From Methylobacterium nonmethylotrophicum (lineage in GTDB: Bacteria; Pseudomonadota; Alphaproteobacteria; Rhizobiales; Beijerinckiaceae): a stretch of 33,528 nt of DNA. The position numbers were made by a program, and so were the translations under genes. The stretch's first letter is position 1; each line of letters opens with the position of its first letter. A model generated the notes under the pieces. The model searched no databases. It saw nothing but the letters and a program-made list of their open reading frames with translations, and was not told the origin of the DNA. The stretch is taken from assembly GCF_004745635.1 (NCBI RefSeq), contig NZ_SRLB01000049.1, positions 1-33,528 of the forward strand, given 5' to 3'. Shown one piece after another: positions 12,322 through 20,388 of the stretch.

Positions 12322-15300
12322 TCAGGGTATCTGAAGGGCGCCAAAGGGCAGGATCCCCGCCCCGACCGCAGCCCGCGGCACGATCCCAGCCGGCACCTCC
12401 GGCAGCGGCGGGCGAACCCGCGGCGCCCCGCCCTCGAACGACCGGGAGGCCCGGACGCCGTTCAGTCCACCCTCAAGGATCCGCTGCCCAACCCGCGCCC
12501 CATAGGCCGCTACGCCGCCACCCGGCCCGCCGACCTTGAGGCCGATCGCGCCCGAGATCAGGTTCATCACGGCCGAGGCCAGCACCGACGATCGCCCGCC
12601 GTCTGGTAGCCGCGAGCCGGACGGAACGTGCGTCGCCCGCACGGCGTCGGCATATCGAGACATCAAGGACAGCTCCTCGCCCGTGAACATCTGGCGGGCC
12701 AGCCCCGAGCCCTCGCCGTTGATGAAGGCCCGGATGCGCTCCGCCTCCTTCGACGCCGGCATTCGGGTCGCCTCGCCATGCCCGACTAGGCGTAGCCATG
12801 CTGCCTGCCGCAGGTTGGTCCACTCGGCGCTGTCAGGGCCGAACGCCCGCTTGAGCGTCTTGGCATACTCCGCAGACCCGATCCTCGATCCCGGCACCCC
12901 CGAGCCGAACAGGCCACTCGCGACGGCGTTCGGATCGAACCCCGAGCGAGCCAGATCCTCCACCCATCCCGGGAGAGAGGTGCGCTCCGCCTCGGCCTGC
13001 GCGAGGCCGCGCCGATAAACATCGAGCCCGGCCCGCTGCTCCGGTGTCAGCACCCGGTTGGCGAGCGTGCGACCCTCGCCGGTGAGCAGATGGTCGAGGC
13101 GGGCGCCGATGTCGCCGCCGCGGCCCTCGATGGCTTTCGAAATCAAGCCCTGCTGCACCGCCCGCCACCCCGGGCTGTCCTCGCCCAGGACGTTCCGCAT
13201 CCGCTCCGCCATGCGCACGGACAGGCCGGTGTTGCCCGCTCGCGAGCCGCCGAACAACATCGAGGCGACCTCGCCCGGCTGCGCGTCGCGCTCCACGATC
13301 CGCTGCACCGCCCGGCCTACGTCATCGCCGGGCCCGTTCGGCTTGAACGTCCGCTGATAGTCCGAGAACAGCCCCCGCGCCTTCTGCATCGCCTGGAAGG
13401 GCTCGGAGGAGCCGCCAGGAAGGGCAGCGCTGGTAGCCGGGGCAGCAGCACCCTCGACCGGGAACGGCGCCGCCTCCGGGGCCGTAGGACGAGCAGTCGC
13501 GCCACCAGCCGGGCGGCTCATCACTGCCTGCTCGTACGCGGTGGCTGCGTCGTCGACTTGGCCGAGCATCATGCTCTCGGCCGCGTCCCGCAGGGCAGCC
13601 GGATCGAGATCCCGGGCGCGCAGGCCCGACGCCTCAAGCTCCATCTGCGCCCGCTGCGCGTACTCCCCGACGCGCTCCGCATAGGCCGCATCGGCATCGG
13701 CTGCCCGGCTGCCGCGATCCAGGTTGGCCGCCCGCTGCGCATCTGAGGCCCGATAGACTGGCTCCCCGGCCCGCTCGCGCCGGATCGCATCCATCAGCTC
13801 GTTCGTGATGTTGCGGGCGTAGCCGCCATCGGCATCCGGAGGAAGAAATCCCTCCTCGATCAAGGGCACCCGCAGCTCGTCGAGGGGCCGACCGTTCATA
13901 CGGGCGAGCGGTCCCGTCTGGGTCATCACCCGGTGCAGATCCGCCGCCCTGGTGTCGCCGGTCAGCCGGATCCCGCCCTGCTTGGCGAGGTACTGGATCA
14001 GGCTCTCGGGACCACGATCGCGCGTCGCAGAACCCGGGAACGGGATCACGGTAGCGTCGGTGGCGGGCAGGCCCGGGAAGTCGTCTGCCACTCCCCCAGC
14101 CCGAGGAGCGGCCTGCCGCGGGCCGAACAGCCCCGCCTCAAGCGCAGCCTGGGTGTGGTTGTCGAACTCCTCCAGGATCTTGCCCATCGCGCGCCGGTCG
14201 GTGGCGTTCGCGCCCGTGCCGGAGCGGTAGGCCACCAGCCGCTTGCGCACTTGGTCGAGCTGCTGGAGGTTCGGCCCGGTCCCGGGCTCGGCACCGAACA
14301 GGCCTGGCAGGTTGTCGAGGTCCGCGAGGGCACGGTGCGCGGCCGGCGTCAGCATCGGATCGATCGGAACGTCGGCTCCAAGCCCACGCTGCACCCGGGC
14401 GCCCATGCGGTCGAGGGCGCCGGGGGCAAACTCACCCTCAATGCGCGCCACGTCGTCATAGGCAGCCCGATAGGCCGCCTTGCCCCGCCCGGCCGCGTCC
14501 CGGACGCTCTGCATCGCCATAGAGGCGGCATCGAGCGGATCAGGCGGCATCGGCCCGCGCACCCGCTCAACCGCCGCGTCGGCCGCCCTCTGTGCCGCGG
14601 CTGCCCGGAAAGCGGCATCACCGGCGAGACCACGGGCTCGATCGGCGACCATCTCGCCCGCGACCGCCGGGTTGTCGATCAGCGGGGCGTTGCCAGCTAG
14701 TCGGCCCAGCAGCCCCGTGCGAGCCGCATCAACGGCTGCGCCCTGGCGCTGCGCGAAGTCGGCGGCCACGTCGAGGGCACGGCCACCGCGCGAGCCGGCT
14801 GCCGACTGCCGCTCGAGCGCCAGTGCCGCCGGATCCTGCGTCGCCTGCCCACGCGAGAGCGGGATCCCGAACTCGGATGCCTGAGCCTCGCGGATGGCCG
14901 CAGGACTCACTCCCTTGGCCGTGAACACGCGCTCGATGTGCTGCGCGAACTCAGGCGTGAAGTTCACCGGATCCAGGCCGGCGCCCTGCAGCGCATTCAC
15001 CGCCTCGCCCGTGAACCGCCCCGAGGCATCTCGCACCGGCTTGCCGCCTTGGATCAGGCGCAGGAGCGGCGGGCCAGCCTTCTCGATCGCGAACCCGAGG
15101 CCGCCGCCCGCAAGACCTCCGATACCGCCCGCCACCGCGGCCCGGCCCGCATCCTTGGTGTCTAAGAACTCGCCCGCAGCCCCGTAGCCGGCGCCGGTCA
15201 CTGCCGCCTGCCCGACCCGGCCCGCCAGGGTCGAGGCACCCGACAACCCCGGCAGCGTGATCGCCCCGCCGACGATGCCTGCCACGTCGCCCGCGAGCGC

Positions 15301-15780
15301 CGACTTCGGGTTCTGGCGGGCGAGCGCTGCGTCCTGATCCGCTGCCAGTGCGTAATTCTGGCCGAAGGTGGCGCCGTTCCCCATCAACGTCGCGATGCCG
15401 GCCGCCACATTGCGCGGGGCGTTGAGCCCGACCGTGTTCCCGAACTGACGCAGCGCGGCGGAGGCGGCATTCCCAGCCGAGGGTGGTCCCACCAGCATCT
15501 CATCCGCCTGAGCCTGGAGCGCCCGCCCCAGAGCTGAGGACGAGGTGTCTGCTGTCCGGGCGGTCGGGCTTGGCTTGGTGCCGGCGAACCGCTGATCGAA
15601 GGTTGCCGGCTGGCTGACCTCCGCCGGCTGCTGCCCGAGCATCCGCATGAGGTCAGCGTCGGACAGATGCGACAGATCACCGGCCGGACCAGCCGCGGGG
15701 GCTCGCACGGGCTCCGGCGCAGCCTGCCCGAGCATCCGCATCAGCTCGGCGTCCGAGAGGTGGGAGAGACCCGCGCTCAT
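12322..15780 (-). CDS. Large phage DNA-ejection/internal virion-like protein (1152 aa)
   Basis: The length, a Gly/Ala-rich membrane-active region (about residues 150-260: ALAGDVAGIVGGAITLPGLS, AVTGAGYGAAGEFLDTKDAG), long helical stretches rich in Ala/Arg/Glu and a hydrophobic C-terminus resemble the large ejection proteins of podoviruses (P22 gp16-like, T7 internal virion proteins), which enter the cell envelope ahead of the DNA. The N-terminus has two copies of a 15-residue motif (LSHLSDAELMRMLGQ at 5-19, LSHLSDADLMRMLGQ at 36-50), a short motif I recall from phage proteins. Its start overlaps the stop of the 549-aa gene. No lysozyme or peptidase motif is visible. Assignment is by overall character. 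Confidence 0.6.
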   Translation of the reverse strand: MSAGLSHLSDAELMRMLGQAAPEPVRAPAAGPAGDLSHLSDADLMRMLGQQPAEVSQPATFDQRFAGTKPSPTARTADTSSSALGRALQAQADEMLVGPPSAGNAASAALRQFGNTVGLNAPRNVAAGIATLMGNGATFGQNYALAADQDAALARQNPKSALAGDVAGIVGGAITLPGLSGASTLAGRVGQAAVTGAGYGAAGEFLDTKDAGRAAVAGGIGGLAGGGLGFAIEKAGPPLLRLIQGGKPVRDASGRFTGEAVNALQGAGLDPVNFTPEFAQHIERVFTAKGVSPAAIREAQASEFGIPLSRGQATQDPAALALERQSAAGSRGGRALDVAADFAQRQGAAVDAARTGLLGRLAGNAPLIDNPAVAGEMVADRARGLAGDAAFRAAAAQRAADAAVERVRGPMPPDPLDAASMAMQSVRDAAGRGKAAYRAAYDDVARIEGEFAPGALDRMGARVQRGLGADVPIDPMLTPAAHRALADLDNLPGLFGAEPGTGPNLQQLDQVRKRLVAYRSGTGANATDRRAMGKILEEFDNHTQAALEAGLFGPRQAAPRAGGVADDFPGLPATDATVIPFPGSATRDRGPESLIQYLAKQGGIRLTGDTRAADLHRVMTQTGPLARMNGRPLDELRVPLIEEGFLPPDADGGYARNITNELMDAIRRERAGEPVYRASDAQRAANLDRGSRAADADAAYAERVGEYAQRAQMELEASGLRARDLDPAALRDAAESMMLGQVDDAATAYEQAVMSRPAGGATARPTAPEAAPFPVEGAAAPATSAALPGGSSEPFQAMQKARGLFSDYQRTFKPNGPGDDVGRAVQRIVERDAQPGEVASMLFGGSRAGNTGLSVRMAERMRNVLGEDSPGWRAVQQGLISKAIEGRGGDIGARLDHLLTGEGRTLANRVLTPEQRAGLDVYRRGLAQAEAERTSLPGWVEDLARSGFDPNAVASGLFGSGVPGSRIGSAEYAKTLKRAFGPDSAEWTNLRQAAWLRLVGHGEATRMPASKEAERIRAFINGEGSGLARQMFTGEELSLMSRYADAVRATHVPSGSRLPDGGRSSVLASAVMNLISGAIGLKVGGPGGGVAAYGARVGQRILEGGLNGVRASRSFEGGAPRVRPPLPEVPAGIVPRAAVGAGILPFGALQIP

Positions 15781-17426
15781 TTCATCAGCCCTCGGCGGCG
15801 CGCCTCAGCTTCGAGAGCCGACCGCGATGCAGGCGCCTGCGACGCACCACGGGGCTGATACGGGACGATCTCGCCATCCGCGCCGAACACGCTGCGGGGC
15901 TGGTAGCTCGGACCACCTTCGCGCCCCATCGCCTCGATCGCCCGCTGACGGTTCACGCGCTTCTGGGCAATCACGTCTGCACCGTCGCCCGGCTGCGGGA
16001 AGTACTGCTGCCGGGCGTTGTCGAACTCCTTCTCGGAGATCGCGGCACCCGACTCCCGCCGCAGCTGCGAATTCACGAAGTCGCGCTGCGCCTGCTCGAA
16101 GCGCTGCCGGTCCGAGGACTTGAGGGAGTTCGGCGTGTACCCGCTCACCGCGCCCGCGACCCCGCCGCCGAAGCCACTGTTGATGCCCTCGAGGCCGCGA
16201 AGCACTTGCTCCGAGCCCATCATGCGATCGGTGAAGCCGGCCGCCTTACCTTGGTCGTTGTTGAACTTGCCGGTCGCGAAGGGGTTGGTGGCCGCGTTCG
16301 CCTCGGGCGGGTTGACGCCGAAGTTCGGCGGCTCCCACTGGCCGGTTGCCGGGTTCAGCTGCCGATCGACCTTCGAGCCATCCGGCAGGGAAAAGCTCTG
16401 GACGTTGGGTGCGCCGGGGCCGCCGCGCGCCACCACGTTGCCGTCCTCGCCGTAACGAACCTGATTGGGCCCGAGCGTGAAGGAGCCATCCTTGGCTTGG
16501 AGGGACAGGGTGCGCTGACCCGTGCGGTTGTTCACCGACCACACGTTCCCCTGATCGTCCTTCTCCTGCCGGTACTGCTCATCCGGCGGGAGCTGCCGTT
16601 TCAGGAATTCGGTTGCGATCGTCTGGTTGGCGGCAAAGGGCATTGCCTCCGGGACCGGGATCCCGAGCGTCTTGGCAATCGCCTGGGCGGTGAGAAGCTG
16701 GTTGCCCTGCTGCTGGCCGTACTTCTGCAGCTCGGCCACCGTCTTGGCCTTGGCGAGGTCCTGGGCGGCGCGGGAGTTCTGGAGATCGTTCCCGTACTTC
16801 AATCCGGCAGCGAGGCCCTGCCCGATGCCGCGGGTCGACATCAGGCCGATGCCGGCGCCGAGGAGTAGGTCGCTGTTGTCCCTGATGCCTGACATGAGAC
16901 GGTCCGTGAAGGACGGCTCGGCGCCGGGCGCTCCGGCTTGGGCAGCAGGCGCGACAGGCTGCAAGGCGTCATCATCATTCGCGCCGAATTCGGCGGGCCG
17001 ACGCGGCGGCAGCGGCGGGCCCCCGGGGTACTTGCCGTCCGGCGGGAGCGAGGAGGCATCCACTACAGGCTGCGGCAGGGCGCCGAAGGGGCGAATGCGC
17101 GCGGCCGAGGCTGCCGGCCCCGGGGCCGCCTGCGATGGCAACGGCATGTCGGCCGCGGCCGAGCCAGGACCGAAGCTCAAGGGTGAGCCGCCAGGCGCTC
17201 CTGGCTCCGGCTGCGACATCGGAAGGGCGCCGAACGCCCGCAGGCCACCTAGCCCAGGAGGCAGTGGGTTAGTCGCCTGATCGCCGAGGGCCGGTGCGCC
17301 GCCCATGAACGAGAAGGGCGACACGGCTGGCATCTGGCCCGCCCCAGGCTGCTGCCCGAAGGGCGAGGTCCGGCCGTAATCATCGACGCCGAGCAGGCCG
17401 CCGAGGCCGCTAAGACCGAAGGCCAT
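15777..17426 (-). CDS. Phage virion-associated protein, probable ejection protein partner (549 aa)
   Basis: The N-terminal 170 residues are Gly/Pro-rich (MAFGLSGLGGLLGVDDYGRT...). A hydrophobic segment (DLLLGAGIGLMSTRGIGQGL) and coiled helices follow, then a beta-rich part (DDQGNVWSVNNRTGQRTL). The C-terminal motif FVNSQLRRESGAAISEKEF with QYFPQPGD and AQKRVNRQRAIEAM is one I know from phage virion proteins annotated as DNA-injection or internal core proteins. CAGGAG lies upstream of ATG 17426. It is coupled to the 1152-aa gene by an ATGA overlap, consistent with a two-protein ejection complex. No head or terminase genes are nearby. Confidence 0.65.
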   Translation of the reverse strand: MAFGLSGLGGLLGVDDYGRTSPFGQQPGAGQMPAVSPFSFMGGAPALGDQATNPLPPGLGGLRAFGALPMSQPEPGAPGGSPLSFGPGSAAADMPLPSQAAPGPAASAARIRPFGALPQPVVDASSLPPDGKYPGGPPLPPRRPAEFGANDDDALQPVAPAAQAGAPGAEPSFTDRLMSGIRDNSDLLLGAGIGLMSTRGIGQGLAAGLKYGNDLQNSRAAQDLAKAKTVAELQKYGQQQGNQLLTAQAIAKTLGIPVPEAMPFAANQTIATEFLKRQLPPDEQYRQEKDDQGNVWSVNNRTGQRTLSLQAKDGSFTLGPNQVRYGEDGNVVARGGPGAPNVQSFSLPDGSKVDRQLNPATGQWEPPNFGVNPPEANAATNPFATGKFNNDQGKAAGFTDRMMGSEQVLRGLEGINSGFGGGVAGAVSGYTPNSLKSSDRQRFEQAQRDFVNSQLRRESGAAISEKEFDNARQQYFPQPGDGADVIAQKRVNRQRAIEAMGREGGPSYQPRSVFGADGEIVPYQPRGASQAPASRSALEAEARRRGLMK

Positions 17427-17477
17427 CGGTGAGGCTCCTGAAGGTGAGAATGGAGTGCGGGGCGTGGAGGACGGTCA

Positions 17478-17780
17478 TCAGGCCACCCCCTGCACGTCGA
17501 GAAGGGCGCCATAGCTCGCCAAAATAGTGCGGGCGGCGGTATCAGCCCGGTTGAACTCTTCCATCGCAACCAGCATTGCTGTCTGTGCTTCCGGCGCCTG
17601 CCCGCCTCGCTCAGCGGTCGGAGGAGGCAGGGCCGCGATGAACAGGTCACAGGTCGCCTGGAGCCCGCGCAGCAGGTCGATGGCGGCAAGCCGGTAGGCT
17701 TCGCGTTCTGCGGCTAGAACGTCGCGAGCGGGAGCGATCACCGTCTCGGTCGAGAGGGCGATGTCGGACGCGACGGTCAC
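17478..17780 (-). CDS. Hypothetical protein in the phage-like operon (100 aa)
   Basis: MTVASDIALSTETVIAPARD, then all-helical sequence (EREAYRLAAIDLLRGLQATC, AMLVAMEEFNRADTAARTIL). ATG 17780 overlaps the stop of the ribbon-helix-helix gene, so the two are co-translated. Small helical proteins at this place in phage operons can be assembly or scaffold factors, but no family is recognisable. Confidence 0.6.
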   Translation of the reverse strand: MTVASDIALSTETVIAPARDVLAAEREAYRLAAIDLLRGLQATCDLFIAALPPPTAERGGQAPEAQTAMLVAMEEFNRADTAARTILASYGALLDVQGVA

Positions 17781-17965
17781 GCGGCGACCCGATCGCGGGC
17801 CGCCGGAGTACGAGCGGCACGGCCCTCGGCCACCGCGGCCTTGAGAGCGTCACGAACCCACGCGGACGCGGAGGCCCCTTCCTTCGCAGCCCGCTCCTCG
17901 ATCGCGGCGCGCAGGTCGAGGCCGGTCCGAACCGTCAGGCTTTTCTCGAAGACGAGCGGGCGCAT
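17777..17965 (-). CDS. Ribbon-helix-helix protein heading the phage-like operon (62 aa)
   Basis: FEKSLTVRTGLDLRAAIEER, then AKEGASASAWVRDALKAAVAEG is a CopG/Arc-like pattern: a strand with alternating residues (SLTVRTG), helix A, and the ASASAWVRDALK turn-helix. GGAG lies eight bases before ATG 17965. As first gene of the leftward operon it may autoregulate it, or act as an antitoxin-like DNA-binding protein, but the 100-aa partner has no toxin features. Confidence 0.6.
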   Translation of the reverse strand: MRPLVFEKSLTVRTGLDLRAAIEERAAKEGASASAWVRDALKAAVAEGRAARTPAARDRVAA

Positions 17966-18075
17966 CCGAAATCTCCGTTGCCTGATGACAAAGATAAAGG
18001 AGCGTCGAGAGAATGTAAGACGTTAAATTATGGCGGCGTCTCTTGTAGGGATATATTCAGCGGTTGCCGTCTACT

Positions 18076-18684
18076 TCATGACTGCGGCAAGTTGTCGAGG
18101 GTGGCGGATATCTCCTCACCGAATGGGTCCAACGGCAGCCGCCTCGACATGTCGGCCTCCCGACCGCCCGGCGCCGGCGGGAGGCCGAGGCCCAGATCCC
18201 TGAGGGCATCGTAGGCGTATCGGTCCGCCTCCTCCGCATACCGGCGCCGCTCATCCTCATCCGCCGCCGACATCGCGAAGAACTCCTGGTCGTTGTAGTC
18301 AGACCCGAACACGAAGTTGCAGACCTTGGAGACGGCACGCCGGCAGTAGAAAAGGGTCTCCCAATGGTCCGTGAACCTGCGGCCGGTCACCCCCTCTACT
18401 CGCCGGATGACAGTGGATACGGCCCGCACGAGGTTCTGGGCGTGCGATGCTTGACCAACCAGGGCGACCAGCAGCTCGTCTTGCTCCAGGCTCCTCTCAA
18501 GCCTGAACTCCACTTCTTGCGTCAGCGACCTGCCATTCATCTCCGCGGCAGCCTCAAGCTTCGAGCGGAGCATCGTCGTGGTGCGCAAGCTCAGCGGCGC
18601 GCGCTTCTTCTCGCGTTCGGACGGATCTAGCGCCATCGGAGCTTGTTCCCTTGTAAGCTGTGCTGCGTCTCGTCGCGTGGACAT
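18076..18684 (-). CDS. Arc-like regulator with long C-terminal domain (202 aa)
   Basis: Residues about 22-65 (REKKRAPLSLRTTTMLRSKL, EAAAEMNGRSLTQEVEFRLE) match the Arc/Mnt ribbon-helix-helix domain (LSLR strand, then two helices with SLTQEVExRLE). A helical linker and a C-terminal acidic region without a known domain follow. CGGAG lies eight bases before ATG 18684. It is divergent from the excisionase-like gene with a 93-base shared promoter region that contains a CTAGC/GCTAG inverted repeat. Likely the repressor of the rightward replication operon; that is inference. Confidence 0.7.
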   Translation of the reverse strand: MSTRRDAAQLTREQAPMALDPSEREKKRAPLSLRTTTMLRSKLEAAAEMNGRSLTQEVEFRLERSLEQDELLVALVGQASHAQNLVRAVSTVIRRVEGVTGRRFTDHWETLFYCRRAVSKVCNFVFGSDYNDQEFFAMSAADEDERRRYAEEADRYAYDALRDLGLGLPPAPGGREADMSRRLPLDPFGEEISATLDNLPQS

Positions 18685-18705
18685 ATCACGCACTCCGGTT
18701 GCGCA

Positions 18706-18724
18706 CTAGCCCGCATCGCGCTAG
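18706..18724. promoter_or_regulatory. Candidate operator between divergent regulators
   Basis: CTAGC, nine bases, GCTAG forms an inverted repeat in the middle of the intergenic region between the Arc-like gene and the excisionase-like gene. The spacing suits a dimer bound on one face of the helix. Confidence 0.45.
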
Positions 18725-18777
18725 AGTTCCCCTGTATCCCCTGCTGCACACGCTCGGGAGCGCATAAGGAGGCGGCG

Positions 18778-18993
18778 GTGCCGAGCTACGAAGAGGTGCT
18801 GAAGCGGATCGCGGCGAAGCGGAGCGTGAAGGCTGCGACGCTCGCCCGATGGGTCGATCTGAGCCCAGCGGCTTTCTACAAGGCCATTGAGCGCGGCGAG
18901 ATCGAAGCCGTGAAGATCGGCCGGACGCGCCTGATCCCGGCTCATGAAAGCTGCCGCCTCCTGGGTATCAAGCAGGAGGATCTTGCAGCGTAA
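18778..18993 (+). CDS. Excisionase/AlpA-like helix-turn-helix protein (71 aa)
   Basis: The GTG at 18778 follows AAGGAGG. VKAATLARWVDLSPAAFYKAIERGEIEAVKIGRTRLIP is the MerR-type winged helix of excisionases: helix-turn-helix, then the wing with IxAxKIGxxRLIP. The end is acidic (KQEDLAA). It is the first gene of the replication operon; in related islands such proteins control excision or activate the operon. Its stop shares a base with the next start (TAATG). Confidence 0.75.
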   Translation: MPSYEEVLKRIAAKRSVKAATLARWVDLSPAAFYKAIERGEIEAVKIGRTRLIPAHESCRLLGIKQEDLAA

Positions 18994-19205
18994 TGGTCAA
19001 GAACGTCGAAAGCCGAGGCGCTGGCGGGCGCTCTCGGCTCTCGGGAAATGTCTGCTCGGCAGCTGACACCCCGGGAAATACAGCACCGACCGCCTTCCTT
19101 CAAGCGTCGCGCATCAGTCAGCGCTTTGCTTTCTCGCCGGCGCTGGCCGCCGAGGTGGCTGGGCTGGTCTACGCCGTGCCCGAGACCTGGAGCGGGCGAT
19201 CATGA
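18993..19205 (+). CDS. Hypothetical protein (70 aa) of the replication operon
   Basis: ATG 18993 overlaps the previous stop and its own stop overlaps the next start (ATGA), so it lies in a tightly coupled operon. The N-terminus is Ser/Gly/Arg-rich; the C-terminal half (ISQRFAFSPALAAEVAGLVY, then AVPETW) looks like a helical domain that I recall from small proteins beside phage-type primases in Rhizobiales. Function unknown. Confidence 0.5.
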   Translation: MVKNVESRGAGGRSRLSGNVCSAADTPGNTAPTAFLQASRISQRFAFSPALAAEVAGLVYAVPETWSGRS

Positions 19206-19450
19206 GCCGGCCCGCTCTCACACAGCCCCAGTTCCACGGCACGGACCTGGCCGTGCTGGAGGACGTGGCCGCGACGATGGCCACGGCCCAGAACTATGCG
19301 AATGCCGCCGCCAGCCTCGCGGCGGCCAACGACGTGGCCGGGCTGGCGCATGCCGTCCGGCAGGCAGCGAACTGCGTCCTGGCAGCCGCTGACCTGTTGC
19401 AGGAGCTGCGCCCTGTCGAGCGCCCCCGATCCGGGGAGCGCCGCCGATGA
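19202..19450 (+). CDS. Hypothetical helical protein (82 aa) of the replication operon
   Basis: MSRPALTQPQFHGTDLAVLE, then alanine-rich helices (DVAATMATAQNYANAAASLA, GLAHAVRQAANCVLAAADLL). Both ends overlap neighbours by ATGA. The composition suggests a small helical bundle. No family recognised; position suggests a replication accessory role. Confidence 0.58.
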   Translation: MSRPALTQPQFHGTDLAVLEDVAATMATAQNYANAAASLAAANDVAGLAHAVRQAANCVLAAADLLQELRPVERPRSGERRR

Positions 19451-20388
19451 TGAGCTTGCCCGCCTTTGCCCAGGCGCTCGGAGGAAAGATCGTCTCCGGT
19501 GGCGTCAGCTTCGCGCCATCGTGGCACTCCGACCCCCGAGATCTGTCGGGACGCCTCATCCCCGATCCCACGTTCCGCAATGGCTACCGCGCCAAGACGT
19601 TCTCGCCGGCCGACGATCCGCTTCGACTGCGCGATTACATCGATCAGATGTGCGGCCTTCCTCGGTTCGAGCACCGGGCGGACTACCGCGCACCCGAGCC
19701 TAGCCCCGCAGAACAGGCCCGCCGGGAAGAGGAGCGCGAGCGCCTGCGCCTGGTTCGCGCGGCCGAGGACAAGATCAGGGCTGAGCGCCTGCTACGGATC
19801 TGGCACGCGGCCGACGAGGACCCGGGCGGCCTCGTGCGCCTGCGATACCTGCGCGAGATCCGCCGCGTAGAGCTTCCCGATGAAGCCTGCGGCTACACCG
19901 TCCGCTTCCACCGCGCTTGCCCCTGGGAGGGCGATCGGGTGCCAGCGATGGTGTGCGCCTTCCGGGACCTCCACACCAACGAGGTGGTCGGGCTGCACCG
20001 CACCCGCCTGGATCCCGAGACCGGCGCGAAGATCGGGCGCAGGATGCTCGGCCGCGTGACCGGCGCCGCGATCATGCTGACCCCGCCCGCCGATGTTACG
20101 ATGGGGCTCCACATTGCCGAGGGCGTGGAGAGCGCCTTGGCCGGCATGATGCTGGACCTCCGGCCGATGTGGGCGACCGGCAGCGCGGGAGGCATCGCAA
20201 GCTTTCCGGTGCTCGGCGGTCTCGATGTCTTGACGATCTGCGCTGAGACCGACCGCAGCGGCGCCAACGCCGCCGCCATCCAAGAGTGCGGAACCCGGTG
20301 GGTCGAGGCCGGCCGGGCTGTCGATGTCGTGCAACCCCGCGGGGCGGGCGACATGAACGATGTTCTCACAGAGGAGCCCGGCCGATGA
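19447..20388 (+). CDS. Toprim-domain DNA primase-like protein (313 aa)
   Basis: The C-terminal third is a Toprim fold: the catalytic glutamate in LHIAEGVESALAG (Glu225), the ATGSAGGI segment, then TICAETDRSGANAA (the DxD-like motif is here E-T-D) and GAGDMNDV. The N-terminal part matches the phage-type primase region that precedes such Toprim domains, but the usual zinc finger is not visible. These proteins make primers or assist helicase loading for phage and island replication. It is coupled by ATGA to the 82-aa gene and to the VapE-like helicase, the standard primase-helicase pair. Confidence 0.83.
   Translation: MMSLPAFAQALGGKIVSGGVSFAPSWHSDPRDLSGRLIPDPTFRNGYRAKTFSPADDPLRLRDYIDQMCGLPRFEHRADYRAPEPSPAEQARREEERERLRLVRAAEDKIRAERLLRIWHAADEDPGGLVRLRYLREIRRVELPDEACGYTVRFHRACPWEGDRVPAMVCAFRDLHTNEVVGLHRTRLDPETGAKIGRRMLGRVTGAAIMLTPPADVTMGLHIAEGVESALAGMMLDLRPMWATGSAGGIASFPVLGGLDVLTICAETDRSGANAAAIQECGTRWVEAGRAVDVVQPRGAGDMNDVLTEEPGR

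Noticed and set aside
12473..17280. Many large + and - frames inside the two ejection-protein genes, such as 13090-13746, 13933-14700 and 16206-16868
   Set aside because: These are GC-bias shadows of the two real genes, with arginine-, valine- or glycine-skewed composition and no ribosome binding sites.
19792..20369. Reverse frames opposite the Toprim primase
   Set aside because: Shadows of a gene with recognisable catalytic motifs.
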